Assembly: GCA_044351045.1 (NCBI GenBank)
Contig: JBILGM010000043.1
Location: 1 to 27,628, forward strand
DNA from: UBA6136 sp044351045
Lineage (GTDB): Bacteria > Pseudomonadota > Gammaproteobacteria > Methylococcales > Methylococcaceae
Direction of reading: 5' to 3'
Length of the DNA stretch: 27,628 bases
How positions within the stretch are numbered: the first letter of the stretch is position 1; each line of letters begins with the position of its first letter. Under the pieces are notes generated by a model. It did no database searches. It was not told where the DNA came from and saw nothing but the letters and a program-made list of their open reading frames with translations. Both the position numbers and the translations under genes were made by a program. This document shows, in pieces, positions 1-9,526 of the stretch.

Positions 1-2
1 TG

Positions 3-56
3 CTGCTGGAAGAGGCCCTGATTGGTTGGTCGCGATTGGCCCGTCACTCGACATGA
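3..56 (+). CDS. holB: DNA polymerase III subunit delta' (3' end only)
   Basis: Only the last 17 codons lie in the window. The open frame reads LLEEALIGWSRLARHST and ends at the TGA at 54-56. A leucine- and tryptophan-bearing helix of this kind is typical of the C terminus of delta', the clamp-loader subunit of DNA polymerase III. The assignment rests mainly on context: in many gammaproteobacteria (for example Pseudomonas) holB lies directly upstream of pilZ, and here pilZ follows after four bases. The fragment alone is too short to prove identity. Confidence 0.5.
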   Translation: MLEEALIGWSRLARHST

Positions 57-60
57 GCCT

Positions 61-420
61 ATGAGAGAGGAAAACCCGCCTGACCGGCAGCAGGGCATGC
101 TGTCCCTCAGCATTCGGGATGCCGCCATTCTCTATGCCTACTTCATGCCCTTCATCAAGAATGGCGGGCTGTTCATACCCACTCAGCGGGCCCACCAGTT
201 GGGTGATGAGGTGTTCGTGCTGCTGCATTTGATGGGTGAGCCTGAACGCATTCCCGTCGTAGGGAAGGTGGTTCTGATTACCCCAAAGCAATCAGAGAAC
301 CAAAGGCCTCAGGGGATTGGTATCCAGTTCGATGACAATGAAGGCCCGGCCCTGAGAGCCCGTATTGAAACCTACCTGGTCGATTTCAAGGACTCACCGC
401 AGCCAACCCATACCTTCTGA
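61..420 (+). CDS. pilZ: Type IV pilus assembly protein PilZ
   Basis: A 119-residue PilZ-domain protein needed for type IV pilus assembly and twitching motility in relatives; it acts in the cytoplasm at the pilus machinery. The segments MLSLSIRD, AYFMPFIKNGGLFIP, LGDEVFVLLHLM and PVVGKVVLITP match the PilZ protein of Pseudomonas as I remember it. The founding PilZ subgroup lacks the RxxxR c-di-GMP-binding motif, and none is visible here, so nucleotide binding is not expected. I chose the ATG at 61 rather than the one at 22 because it gives the usual length of about 118 residues and avoids overlapping the end of holB. The gene ends 18 bases before the convergent metG stop. In many relatives tatD follows pilZ; here that link is broken. 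Confidence 0.9.
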   Translation: MREENPPDRQQGMLSLSIRDAAILYAYFMPFIKNGGLFIPTQRAHQLGDEVFVLLHLMGEPERIPVVGKVVLITPKQSENQRPQGIGIQFDDNEGPALRARIETYLVDFKDSPQPTHTF

Positions 421-438
421 TCGGCCCCTTCTTGCGGC

Positions 439-2586
439 TTACTTGACCCGCATCCCCGGTTGCGCGCCTTCGTCGGGAATCAGCACAAAAGGCCCGCCGC
501 GCTCGTCACTGGCGGCCAGCACCATGCCTTCGGACAGGCCGAACTTCATCTTGCGCGGGGCAAGATTGGCGACCATGACCGTCAGCTTGCCTTCCAGTTG
601 CGACGGATCGTAAGCCGTCTTGATGCCGGCGAACACATTGCGCGGCTGCGCCTCGCCGATATCTAACGTGAGTTGCAGCAGCTTGTCGGCGCCTTCCACT
701 TGACCCGCCTTAAGGATACGGGCGATGCGCAGGTCGATCTTGCCGAAATCTTCGATACCGATGGTGTCGGCAATCGGCTGGATCACATGCTGCTGATGCT
801 CGGCGTGGCGTTGCTGGGAATGCGGTTCCGGTTGCGACGCTTGCAAACTCTGCTTGTTACTGGCCACTAGCGCCTCGATTTGATTGGGGTCGATGCGGGT
901 CATGAGATGCTGATAAGCACTGATTTTATGTCCCTGCGGTAGCAGGGACTTTGCGTCCTGCCATTTCAGGGGTTCAATGCCGAGAAATGCTTCTACCTCA
1001 GCGGCCAGCTTAGGCAGAACTGGCTTTAGATAGATAGTCAGAAAGCGGAATAAGTTAATGCACGTTGTACAAACTTCATGAGTCTTGGATCGAGGAGACC
1101 CATCCTTGGCTGTTTTCCAGGGTTCTGCGTTCGCGACATACTGATTAGCTAGATCACACAGCCTCTGTATTTCTCGTAATGCTTTTGAGAATTCTCGGTC
1201 CTCGTAGTAACCCTCAATGAGTATTGCTGCGGCGCTCAAATGTGAAAGTACGTGCTCATGTTGTTCCTGCTTTCGATGCGGTACGGGCTTGTCGGTGGAT
1301 GTGCGCTTAATATCTCCCACGGCTTCCATGCGGCAAGCTTTCCAGTCTGGCTCGAATGTAAGCTCCGATAGTTCCCCTTCAAATAATTTCCCGATAAATC
1401 CTGCTGTGCGACTGGCGATGTTGATATATTTTCCCACCAGATCGCTGTTCACCCGCGCTGTAAAATCTTCGAGGTTGAGATCGATATCCTCCATGCTGCC
1501 ATTCAGCTTGCAGGCGTAGTAGTAGCGTAGCCATTCCGGATTGAGTCCCTGGTTGAGATAGCTTTCCGCCGTGATGAAGGTGCCGCGCGATTTCGACATC
1601 TTCTCGCCGTTCACGGTCAGAAAGCCATGGGCGAAGACGTTGGTCGGGGTGCGGAAATCCGAGTATTCCAGCATCGCCGGCCAGAACAGGGCATGGAAGT
1701 AGAGGATGTCCTTGCCGATGAAGTGGTAAAGCTCGGCGGTGGAGTCCTTGCGCCAGTAATCCTCGAAATTCAGTCCCAGCTTTTCACACAGCTTGGCGAA
1801 GCTGCCCATGTAGCCGATGGGCGCGTCCAGCCAGACATAGAAGAACTTGCCGGGTGCATCGGGAATCTCGAAGCCGAAGTAGGGCGCGTCACGCGAAATG
1901 TCCCAGTCGGCGAGGCCGGCGTCGAACCATTCCGCCATTTTGTTAGCGGCTTCCGGCTGCAGGTGACCCGCGCGCGTCCATTGTTTGAGGAAATCCTCGC
2001 ACTGGCCGAGCTTGAAGAAATAGTGCAGCGACTCCTTGCGCACCGGCGTCGCGCCAGACACAGCCGAATAAGGGTTGAGCAAATCGGTGGGTGAATACGT
2101 CGCGCCGCAGGCTTCGCAGGAATCCCCGTACTGATCCTTGGCATGGCAGCGTGGACATTCGCCCTTGATAAAGCGGTCCGGCAGGAACATCGCCTTTTCT
2201 GGATCGTAGTACTGCTCAATGCTGCGCGACTCGATCAGCCCGTTGGATTTCAGGCGTTCGTAAATCGTCGCCGCGAATTGCCGCGTTTCCTCCGAGTGGG
2301 TGGAGTAGTAGTTGTCGAACGCGACGTGGAAGCCGGCGAAATCCCGTTCATGCTCCTGCTGCACGCGGGCGATCAACGTTTCCGGTGTGATGCCTTCCTT
2401 CTCTGCCCGCAACATGATCGGCGTGCCGTGAGTATCGTCGGCGCAAACATAATGGCACTCATGACCACGCATCTTCTGAAAACGCACCCAGATGTCGGTC
2501 TGAATGTATTCGACAAGATGACCCAAATGAATCGGGCCATTGGCATAGGGCAGGGCACTGGTGACGAGGATTTTGCGTGTTTTCAT
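439..2586 (-). CDS. metG: Methionyl-tRNA synthetase
   Basis: A 715-residue cytoplasmic enzyme that charges tRNA-Met for initiation and elongation. The HIGH box appears as HLGH near residues 20-23 and the KMSKS loop as GEKMSKSRG near residue 335. A zinc knuckle of two CxxC pairs (CPRC, CEAC) lies in the connective insertion near residues 143-160. The C-terminal 110 residues form an EMAPII/OB-fold tRNA-binding dimerisation domain (FGKIDLRIARI, NVFAGIKTAY, KFGLSEGMVLAA). The protein is about 35-40 residues longer than E. coli MetG. Part of the excess is a hydrophilic insertion near residues 424-450 in the anticodon-binding helices, encoded in a stretch of clearly lower GC (about 1020-1470; see findings). 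The ATG at 2586 gives the standard N terminus; no strong ribosome-binding site is visible. Confidence 0.97.
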   Translation of the reverse strand: MKTRKILVTSALPYANGPIHLGHLVEYIQTDIWVRFQKMRGHECHYVCADDTHGTPIMLRAEKEGITPETLIARVQQEHERDFAGFHVAFDNYYSTHSEETRQFAATIYERLKSNGLIESRSIEQYYDPEKAMFLPDRFIKGECPRCHAKDQYGDSCEACGATYSPTDLLNPYSAVSGATPVRKESLHYFFKLGQCEDFLKQWTRAGHLQPEAANKMAEWFDAGLADWDISRDAPYFGFEIPDAPGKFFYVWLDAPIGYMGSFAKLCEKLGLNFEDYWRKDSTAELYHFIGKDILYFHALFWPAMLEYSDFRTPTNVFAHGFLTVNGEKMSKSRGTFITAESYLNQGLNPEWLRYYYACKLNGSMEDIDLNLEDFTARVNSDLVGKYINIASRTAGFIGKLFEGELSELTFEPDWKACRMEAVGDIKRTSTDKPVPHRKQEQHEHVLSHLSAAAILIEGYYEDREFSKALREIQRLCDLANQYVANAEPWKTAKDGSPRSKTHEVCTTCINLFRFLTIYLKPVLPKLAAEVEAFLGIEPLKWQDAKSLLPQGHKISAYQHLMTRIDPNQIEALVASNKQSLQASQPEPHSQQRHAEHQQHVIQPIADTIGIEDFGKIDLRIARILKAGQVEGADKLLQLTLDIGEAQPRNVFAGIKTAYDPSQLEGKLTVMVANLAPRKMKFGLSEGMVLAASDERGGPFVLIPDEGAQPGMRVK

Positions 2587-2875
2587 CGGAGTATTTTTAC
2601 CAGTTTCACCGGCAGTGGGTTTTGGGTTGAGATGACGGAGGTGTCTCTGGGGTGATCCAGTAAATGGCGTCTAGCCTGATAATTTAGGAACTGCGAGGTT
2701 GCGCTACTGGTAGGTGAGTGAGTTGGCTAATTGGCTTGAGCTGCTGGCGATGATTCATCCCTTGCTTCATGCGCAGAACCCTCCGTAATCCTGTTCCCGA
2801 GCGTTCGCAACCCAGCGGGTCGTTCAGCACCTCAAGCCGGATCGGTATCTGTTGGAGAATCTTCACGCAACGGAT
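2587..2875. other. Intergenic region metG/deaD
   Basis: This spacer between two minus-strand genes should hold the end of the deaD transcript and the metG promoter. I see no hairpin with a T tract and no convincing paired -35/-10 boxes. An AT-rich patch on the minus strand near 2678-2690 (TAAATTATC) is the only promoter-like stretch. A 60-codon minus-strand frame at 2684-2866 has no signal, no recognisable similarity and no ribosome-binding site, so I do not call it a gene. Confidence 0.4.
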
Positions 2876-4708
2876 TTATTCGCTGTCGGTCTTCGGTTTG
2901 GCGCGGTATTTGGACGGCGGTAGCGTTAACCCTTCTACCTTTTTCTTACGAGGTGGCTTGTCTCCGCCGGGTTTATCGCCGCCATAGCTGCGTTTCGGCG
3001 GTGCTGAAGGCTTACGAGCACCGCCTTCGGTGGGCTGCAAATTGATGCGCTGACCCCGAATCCAGGTCCGCCCCAATGCCTGAAACACCTCGTTAGGCAG
3101 GCCCGCGGGCAGTTCAACCGTACTGTAGGTGTCGAACAACTTGATGGCGCCGATCTGGCGGGCACCGATGCCGCCTTCGTTGGCGATGGCGCCGACAATG
3201 TCCTTGGGCATGACGCCATGGCTCCGGCCCACATCGATGGTGAAACTGCGCATGTCGCCATCCGGACGACGGACGTCGCCTCTGGGTTCACGGCGGCTGT
3301 CACCACGGCCCTCAGCACGCTCGTTTCGGCGCGCTGGTGGGCGGCGGTCGTCAAAATCCCTGGAGAACTCGCGCATCGGCGGTTCCGGTTCATCCGCGGC
3401 GGCCAGCGGCCGTTCCCGGAACAGGAGATGGGCAATGGCCGCGGCAATATCCGCAGGCTCGCCAATTTCCTCGCTGACGAGTTTGTCGACGAGATCACGG
3501 TAGAAGGTGACATCCTGGCTATCTAGCGTCTCGACCAGCTGAGCCTTGAACTGTTCGGTCCGCTTGTCGGCGATGTCACGCAGCGTCGGCAAACGCATCT
3601 GCTGGATGGGCGAGCGTGTCGCCTGTTCGATGGCGCGCAACATGCGACGTTCGCGCGGCGCCACAAACAGGATGGCTGTGCCCTTGCGACCCGCACGGCC
3701 GGTACGGCCTATGCGGTGGACGTAGGTTTCGGTGTCGTAGGGGATGTCATAGTTGACGACATGGGTGATGCGCTCTACATCCAGACCTCGCGCGGCCACG
3801 TCGGTCGCGATCACGATGTCCAGTGAACCTTTCTTCAGTCGATCAATGACTTTTTCGCGCAGCACCTGCGTCATGTCGCCATTCAGCGCGGCGGCTTCAT
3901 AGCCTCGCGCTTCCAGTTTTTCTGCCAGCTCGACCGTTTCCGTCTTGGTGCGAACGAAGATGATCATCGCATCAATGTCATCGGCATCCAGGATACGGGT
4001 CAGGGCTTCCAGCTTTTGCAGGCCCGACACCAGCCAGAACTGCTGGTTGATCGACTCGACTGTCGAGGTCTTGCTTTGAATCTTGATCTCTGCCGGTTCA
4101 TTCAGGTGGCGGCTGGCGATCTTCTTGATAACCGGCGGCATGGTTGCGGAGAACAGCGCTGTCTGGCGGGTGTCCGGTGTGTGCTCGAGGATCCATTCCA
4201 CATCCTCGATAAATCCCATGCGCAACATTTCATCGGCTTCGTCGAGGACCAGGGTCTGCAAATGATCCAGATTCAGGGTTTCACGCCGAAGATGATCCAT
4301 GACCCGACCCGGTGTGCCGACGATGACGTGGACCCCGCGTGCCAGTTGGCGCAACTGTTGGCCCATGCCCTGACCACCGTAGACGGGCAGGATGTGGAAA
4401 CCCTCCATATGTCGGGCATAGGTCTGGAAAGCTTCGGCGACCTGAATCGCCAATTCCCGGGTCGGGGCCAGTACCAGCGCCTGCGGGACCCGTTTGGAGA
4501 TGTCGATGCGATTGAGAATGGGGAGGGCGAAGGCGGCCGTCTTGCCGGTACCGGTCTGCGCCTGACCAAGCAGGTCTCGGCCCGCCAGGAGATGCGGAAT
4601 GCTGGCGGCCTGAATGGGGGAAGGGGACTCGTAACCAATTTCGCGCACGGTTTCAAGTAGCGCGTCAGAAAGATTAAGATCGGCGAAGTTAAGGGGGGTA
4701 TCGGTCAT
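2876..4708 (-). CDS. deaD: ATP-dependent DEAD-box RNA helicase DeaD (CsdA)
   Basis: A 610-residue RNA helicase that remodels structured RNA, typically in ribosome assembly and cold adaptation. Helicase motifs occur in order: Q motif (F near residue 8, SPIQ near 30), motif I AQTGTGKT (about 50-57), PTRELA, TPGR, motif II DEAD (about 156), SAT, and motif VI HRIGRTGRAG. After the core comes a DeaD-type dimerisation region, then an arginine-rich linker (residues about 450-490) and a DbpA-like RNA-binding fold (MRSFTIDVGRSHGV, GAIANEGGI, IGAIKLFDTYSTVELP). It ends in a Gly/Lys/Pro-rich basic tail. The length and the C-terminal RRM-like module favour DeaD over SrmB, RhlE or RhlB. It is followed by metG and preceded by ettA on the same strand, but the spacers suggest separate transcription. 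Confidence 0.93.
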   Translation of the reverse strand: MTDTPLNFADLNLSDALLETVREIGYESPSPIQAASIPHLLAGRDLLGQAQTGTGKTAAFALPILNRIDISKRVPQALVLAPTRELAIQVAEAFQTYARHMEGFHILPVYGGQGMGQQLRQLARGVHVIVGTPGRVMDHLRRETLNLDHLQTLVLDEADEMLRMGFIEDVEWILEHTPDTRQTALFSATMPPVIKKIASRHLNEPAEIKIQSKTSTVESINQQFWLVSGLQKLEALTRILDADDIDAMIIFVRTKTETVELAEKLEARGYEAAALNGDMTQVLREKVIDRLKKGSLDIVIATDVAARGLDVERITHVVNYDIPYDTETYVHRIGRTGRAGRKGTAILFVAPRERRMLRAIEQATRSPIQQMRLPTLRDIADKRTEQFKAQLVETLDSQDVTFYRDLVDKLVSEEIGEPADIAAAIAHLLFRERPLAAADEPEPPMREFSRDFDDRRPPARRNERAEGRGDSRREPRGDVRRPDGDMRSFTIDVGRSHGVMPKDIVGAIANEGGIGARQIGAIKLFDTYSTVELPAGLPNEVFQALGRTWIRGQRINLQPTEGGARKPSAPPKRSYGGDKPGGDKPPRKKKVEGLTLPPSKYRAKPKTDSE

Positions 4709-4755
4709 GGAGATCCGTGATGTGGGAAAAGTGAGTGCAGGCAGTACTGTTTTAT

Positions 4756-4785
4756 GACCTGCCCCGCGATACGGCGAGGCGGGTC
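4756..4785 (-). terminator. Imperfect GC-rich hairpin downstream of ettA
   Basis: Arms 4756-4767 and 4774-4785 pair at 10 of 12 positions, with one further G-U wobble on the plus-strand RNA, around a 6-base loop. It lies just after the ettA stop and before deaD. The minus-strand sequence after it is A-rich (ATAAAACAG) rather than T-rich, so it is not a canonical intrinsic terminator. It may instead protect a 3' end or be chance. Confidence 0.25.
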
Positions 4786-4792
4786 CTTCGGG

Positions 4793-6460
<1,668 letters not shown>

Positions 6461-6548
6461 TTTCTGGAGTAGCTGGGATTGCGGAATTTTTGCGAAATCC
6501 CTGACCGTTCAGAGCGATCTGTGGTAGGGAATCCGAGGAAAGTACACC

Positions 6549-6554
6549 ATTATC
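6549..6554 (-). promoter_or_regulatory. Candidate -10 box for ettA
   Basis: The minus strand reads GATAAT here, five of six matches to the sigma-70 consensus, about 90 bases before the ettA start. No good -35 box is present at 16-18 bases. The 186-base region 6461-6646 is divergent and must also carry any promoter for the gene at 6647, for which I saw no clear box. Confidence 0.3.
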
Positions 6555-6646
6555 CCACATCCCACTAACGAAAGCCCGATCGGACCGAGACGAAAGGCGC
6601 CACTGGCTCATCCAATCGATAAAACCCGCAATCCTTCATTCATCGA

Positions 6647-7798
6647 ATGACTATTTCCTTTCCCTTGCAAGCCCGCCTAATTGAACGCGGTTTGAGTGAG
6701 GTGTCTGCTGCCGATTGGAACCGGCTGGTGGGTAAGGGGATTCCCTATCTTCGCCATGAGTTCTTGCTGGCGATGGAAACCCAGGGATGTCTCGGTGAAT
6801 ACATCGGCTGGTTGCCTTGCCATTTGCTTCTTGAGGATACAAGGAAAAGGTTGGTTGGTGCATTGCCGCAGTATGTCAAGCTCAATTCCTTTGGCGAGTT
6901 TGTTTTTGACTGGGCCTGGGCCGACGCTTATCAGCGGGCTGGGCTGGACTACTACCCCAAGTTGGTGGTCGCACCACCATTCACGCCGGCAACCGGTCCG
7001 CGCCTTTTGTTGGACCCGGATTTGCCAGGAAAGGGCCTGTATAGCCAACTGATCGATTCCGCCATCGCTGCCGCTGAATCCTTGGGTGCGTCGTCGGTAC
7101 ACTGGCTGTTTGCAACCGACACGCATCTGGACAATTCGCCGCTGCTGATGCGGCGGGCTGGCTGTCAGTTTCACTGGGCGAATCGTGGTTACGAGAGCTT
7201 CGATGCGTTTCTGGCCGAACTCACCGCCAAGCGACGGAAGGAAATTCTGCGGGAACGGCGGCAGGTCCGGGAAGCCGGTGTCGAACTGGTCCAGTTATCT
7301 GGCGTAGAAGTGTCGACCCAGGAATGGCGGAAATTCCACGCACTTTACCGCCACACCTTCGACAAGCATGGCAATCACCCCGCCTTGACGCTGGGCTTTT
7401 TTGAAGAAGTCGCGACCAACATGGGCGAGCAGATCCGGTTGGTCGTCGCCCGAAGACAGGGCAAAATGATCGGAGCGGCTTATTTTCTGGTGGGAGACGA
7501 TTGTCTTTATGGCCGTTACTGGGGCGCCAATGAGGAGATTCCGGGTCTCCATTTTGAAGCCTGTTATTACCAGGGTATTGAATATTGCATCGGACGCGGG
7601 TTGCAACGGTTCGAGCCGGGGGCTCAGGGTGAGCACAAGATCAGTCGTGGTTTTTTGCCCACGCGGACCTGGTCGTATCACTGGATCGCCCACCCCGGAT
7701 TCAGGGCGCCGATTGCCGATTTTCTGAAGCGGGAGTCCTTGATGATGGACGATTACCATCGGCGGCTTATGGAAAAATCCCCCTTCAAATCCGTCTGA
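6647..7798 (+). CDS. FemAB/GNAT-like protein of the COG3146 (DUF482) family
   Basis: A 383-residue soluble protein with no signal peptide or membrane segment. It resembles the FemAB_like family (PF04339), usually annotated as GNAT-family N-acetyltransferase and biochemically uncharacterised to my knowledge. Features typical of the family are WLPCHLLLED, GEFVFDWAWADAY with GLDYYPKL, TPATGPRLL, SVHWLF, KRRKEILRERR, and a C-terminal half with RLVVAR, YGRYWGA, HFEACYYQGIEYCI and FEPGAQGEHKISRGF. The substrate is unknown. FemAB relatives transfer amino acids from aminoacyl-tRNA, as do the next two genes, Aat and Bpt. Its stop codon overlaps the aat start (TGATG at 7796-7800), so the two are probably translationally coupled. 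The ATG at 6647 has only a weak ribosome-binding site, so the start is less certain than the family call. Confidence 0.85.
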   Translation: MTISFPLQARLIERGLSEVSAADWNRLVGKGIPYLRHEFLLAMETQGCLGEYIGWLPCHLLLEDTRKRLVGALPQYVKLNSFGEFVFDWAWADAYQRAGLDYYPKLVVAPPFTPATGPRLLLDPDLPGKGLYSQLIDSAIAAAESLGASSVHWLFATDTHLDNSPLLMRRAGCQFHWANRGYESFDAFLAELTAKRRKEILRERRQVREAGVELVQLSGVEVSTQEWRKFHALYRHTFDKHGNHPALTLGFFEEVATNMGEQIRLVVARRQGKMIGAAYFLVGDDCLYGRYWGANEEIPGLHFEACYYQGIEYCIGRGLQRFEPGAQGEHKISRGFLPTRTWSYHWIAHPGFRAPIADFLKRESLMMDDYHRRLMEKSPFKSV

Positions 7799-8499
7799 TG
7801 CTTGCAATACTTGACCCTGATGATTCTAAGCAGCCGTTTCCCCGAATAGAGACGGCCCTTGAGGAGCCCAAAGGGTTGTTGGCAGTGGGGGGGTGCCTGT
7901 CGGTCGAACGGTTGATGAATGCTTACCGGCAGGGGATTTTTCCCTGGTTCAATGAAGGTGAACCGATCCTGTGGTGGTCTCCTGATCCTCGCTGGGTCAT
8001 GCGTCCTGAGGAGGTCAACTGCTCGCGCAGTCTGGCTAAACGACTCAAACGCAGCCAGTTCCGTTTTGGCTTTGATGAAGCATTTGAACAGGTGGTCCGC
8101 GCCTGCTCCGAGCCGCGAACCAGCGACGGAGGCACCTGGATCACCGATGAAATGCAGCAGGCTTATCGGCAACTTCATCGTACGGGGGCCGCTCACTCAT
8201 TCGAAAGCTGGCAGGGCGATCAACTCGTCGGCGGGCTCTATGGCGTGGCAATCGGCCAGGTTTTTTTTGGGGAATCCATGTTTCACCGGGTCACCGATGC
8301 GTCCAAGGCCGCCTTCGTCATCGGCTGTCATGCTCTGGCTGCCTGGGGTTATCGTTTGATTGATTGTCAGGTGCACACTTCACATCTGGAAAGTCTGGGC
8401 GCGAAGGAAATCAGTCGGGTCGAGTTTGGCGAATCCATCAGAATGCTTTGCGATTTATCCGTCAGCGAGAAGGCTTGGAAAGGAATTTCTTGGCCATGA
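7798..8499 (+). CDS. aat: Leucyl/phenylalanyl-tRNA--protein transferase
   Basis: A 233-residue cytoplasmic enzyme that moves Leu or Phe from aminoacyl-tRNA to proteins with N-terminal Arg or Lys, creating a primary N-degron. Family motifs are FPWF (48-51), WWSPDPR (59-65), GGTWI, SFESW, FFGESMFHR and HLESLGA. The length is almost the same as E. coli Aat (234). It is the middle gene of a tightly packed set: its ATG overlaps the previous TGA, and its own TGA overlaps the bpt start in an ATGA (8496-8499). The products made here would be read by ClpS and degraded by ClpAP, both encoded nearby on the other strand. Confidence 0.96.
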   Translation: MLAILDPDDSKQPFPRIETALEEPKGLLAVGGCLSVERLMNAYRQGIFPWFNEGEPILWWSPDPRWVMRPEEVNCSRSLAKRLKRSQFRFGFDEAFEQVVRACSEPRTSDGGTWITDEMQQAYRQLHRTGAAHSFESWQGDQLVGGLYGVAIGQVFFGESMFHRVTDASKAAFVIGCHALAAWGYRLIDCQVHTSHLESLGAKEISRVEFGESIRMLCDLSVSEKAWKGISWP

Positions 8500-9221
8500 A
8501 CCAGGTGCCGCTGTACCTGGGTCACGAACATGAATGTCCCTACCTTCCCGGCCGGACTGCGCGTATGGCTTTCATACCGCCTGATTTGCCCTTGAGCCAA
8601 TCGGATTTCAGCCTGCTGGTGGCCAATGGGTTTCGCCGAAGCGGTGATCTGGTTTACCGCACCTATTGCGAGTCCTGTGCTGCCTGCGTGCCCGTGCGGA
8701 TTTCCGTCGCCGATTTTCAGCCGAACCGGGCGCAGCGGCGGATTGCCCGGGGCAATGCCGGATTACGGATCATCGAAAAGCCGGCCGAGTATGACGACGA
8801 GCATTATCGGCTGTATCTTCGCTATCTTCAGTCGCGACATCCCGAAAGCAACATGGGTCAGTGCTCGGCAGAAGAGTACGTCGGTTTCCTGGGAAATGTC
8901 CGCTTTGAAGGTACCCGCTTTTTCGAATTTCGCGATAATGATAACCTGCTGGCCGTCGCGGTCGTTGACATGCTTGACCACGGCTTTTCGGCGGTATACA
9001 CCTTCTATGCGCCCGATGCGCAAAGCCGCAGCCTGGGTACATTTGCCGTCCTCTGGCAGATCGAGGAGGCTCAACGGCGAGGGCGTGGGTGGGTTTATCT
9101 GGGATTTTGGGTGAAGAAATGCCGGAAGATGGCCTACAAATCCGCGTTTCGCCCGCTCGAGCGGTTGGTTGGGAGGGAATGGATTCGATCTGCGGAGCAA
9201 CCGACGTTGTTTAGTCCCTGA
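8496..9221 (+). CDS. bpt: Aspartate/glutamate leucyltransferase
   Basis: A 241-residue member of the bacterial ATE1-like family. Characterised bacterial Bpt transfers Leu from Leu-tRNA to N-terminal Asp or Glu. The N-terminal cysteines CESCAAC (C58, C61, C64) followed by VPVRI, and the later FRDN, HGFSAVYTFY, LGFWVKKCRKMAYK and FRPLE stretches, are characteristic. The frame stays open upstream to 8364, but the ATG at 8496 is preferred: it overlaps the aat stop as ATGA, has AAGGAA upstream, and gives the normal family N terminus with the Pro-Tyr-Leu-Pro segment. Older annotations call this arginyltransferase (ate); the bacterial type argues for leucyltransferase, though the sequence alone does not settle the donor. 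Confidence 0.93.
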   Translation: MNQVPLYLGHEHECPYLPGRTARMAFIPPDLPLSQSDFSLLVANGFRRSGDLVYRTYCESCAACVPVRISVADFQPNRAQRRIARGNAGLRIIEKPAEYDDEHYRLYLRYLQSRHPESNMGQCSAEEYVGFLGNVRFEGTRFFEFRDNDNLLAVAVVDMLDHGFSAVYTFYAPDAQSRSLGTFAVLWQIEEAQRRGRGWVYLGFWVKKCRKMAYKSAFRPLERLVGREWIRSAEQPTLFSP

Positions 9222-9223
9222 TG

Positions 9224-9232
9224 TGTTAAGAT
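9224..9232 (+). promoter_or_regulatory. Extended -10 promoter for infA
   Basis: TGTTAAGAT combines a TG dinucleotide one base before TAAGAT (9227-9232), four of six matches to TATAAT. This fits an extended -10 promoter that does not need a strong -35. It starts three bases after the bpt stop and would give infA a short leader of about 40 bases with a small GC stem (GCCGGC/GCCGG) near 9243-9257. InfA may also receive read-through from bpt. Confidence 0.4.
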
Positions 9233-9278
9233 CGCGCCTTTTGCCGGCCGAGCCGGTGAATAGCGCCAAAGAGAGTCT

Positions 9279-9497
9279 ATGTCGAAAGAAGATCATATCG
9301 AGATGGAGGGCAAGGTGATTGAAACCCTGCCAAACACCACCTTCCGGGTTGAGCTGGACAATGGCCATGTGGTCATGGCCCACATCTCGGGCAAGATGCG
9401 CAAGCACTATATCCGCATCCTAACTGGCGACCGCGTCAAGGTTGAAATGACACCTTACGATCTGTCGAAAGGCCGTATCACCTTCCGCCAACGCTGA
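9279..9497 (+). CDS. infA: Translation initiation factor IF-1
   Basis: A 72-residue OB-fold protein that binds the 30S A site during initiation. It is nearly a textbook IF-1: MSKEDHIEMEG, VIETLPNT, FRVELDNGHVV, AHISGKMRKHYIRIL, GDRVKVE and PYDLSKGRI. A good ribosome-binding site (AAAGAGAG) precedes the ATG. The gene sits between the N-degron transferases and the convergent clpA, an arrangement common in gammaproteobacteria. Its stop is 15 bases from the clpA stop. Confidence 0.98.
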   Translation: MSKEDHIEMEGKVIETLPNTTFRVELDNGHVVMAHISGKMRKHYIRILTGDRVKVEMTPYDLSKGRITFRQR

Positions 9498-9504
9498 GCC
9501 ATTT

Positions 9505-9526
9505 CCGAACGGCTAAGCTGGTTCGG
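9505..9526. terminator. Symmetrical hairpin between convergent infA and clpA
   Basis: CCGAAC (9505-9510) and GTTCGG (9521-9526) form a perfect 6-bp stem around a 10-base loop that contains the clpA stop codon. It could end transcripts from both sides, but no T tract follows on either strand, so an intrinsic terminator is only weakly supported. Confidence 0.3.

Noticed and set aside
1627..2655. Long plus-strand frames at 1627-2094 and 2143-2655
   Set aside because: They are antisense to the conserved catalytic part of metG; the open frames result from GC-rich codon structure.
2684..2866. 60-codon minus-strand frame between deaD and metG
   Set aside because: No ribosome-binding site, no similarity to any family I know, and no signal or domain features.
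4756..4785. Strong intrinsic terminator after ettA
   Set aside because: The hairpin is imperfect and is followed by an A-rich, not T-rich, tract on the transcribed strand. It is kept only as a low-confidence hairpin.
8364..8495. Longer N terminus for bpt
   Set aside because: It would overlap aat by 132 bases. The ATGA overlap at 8496, the AAGGAA upstream and the family N terminus favour the later start.
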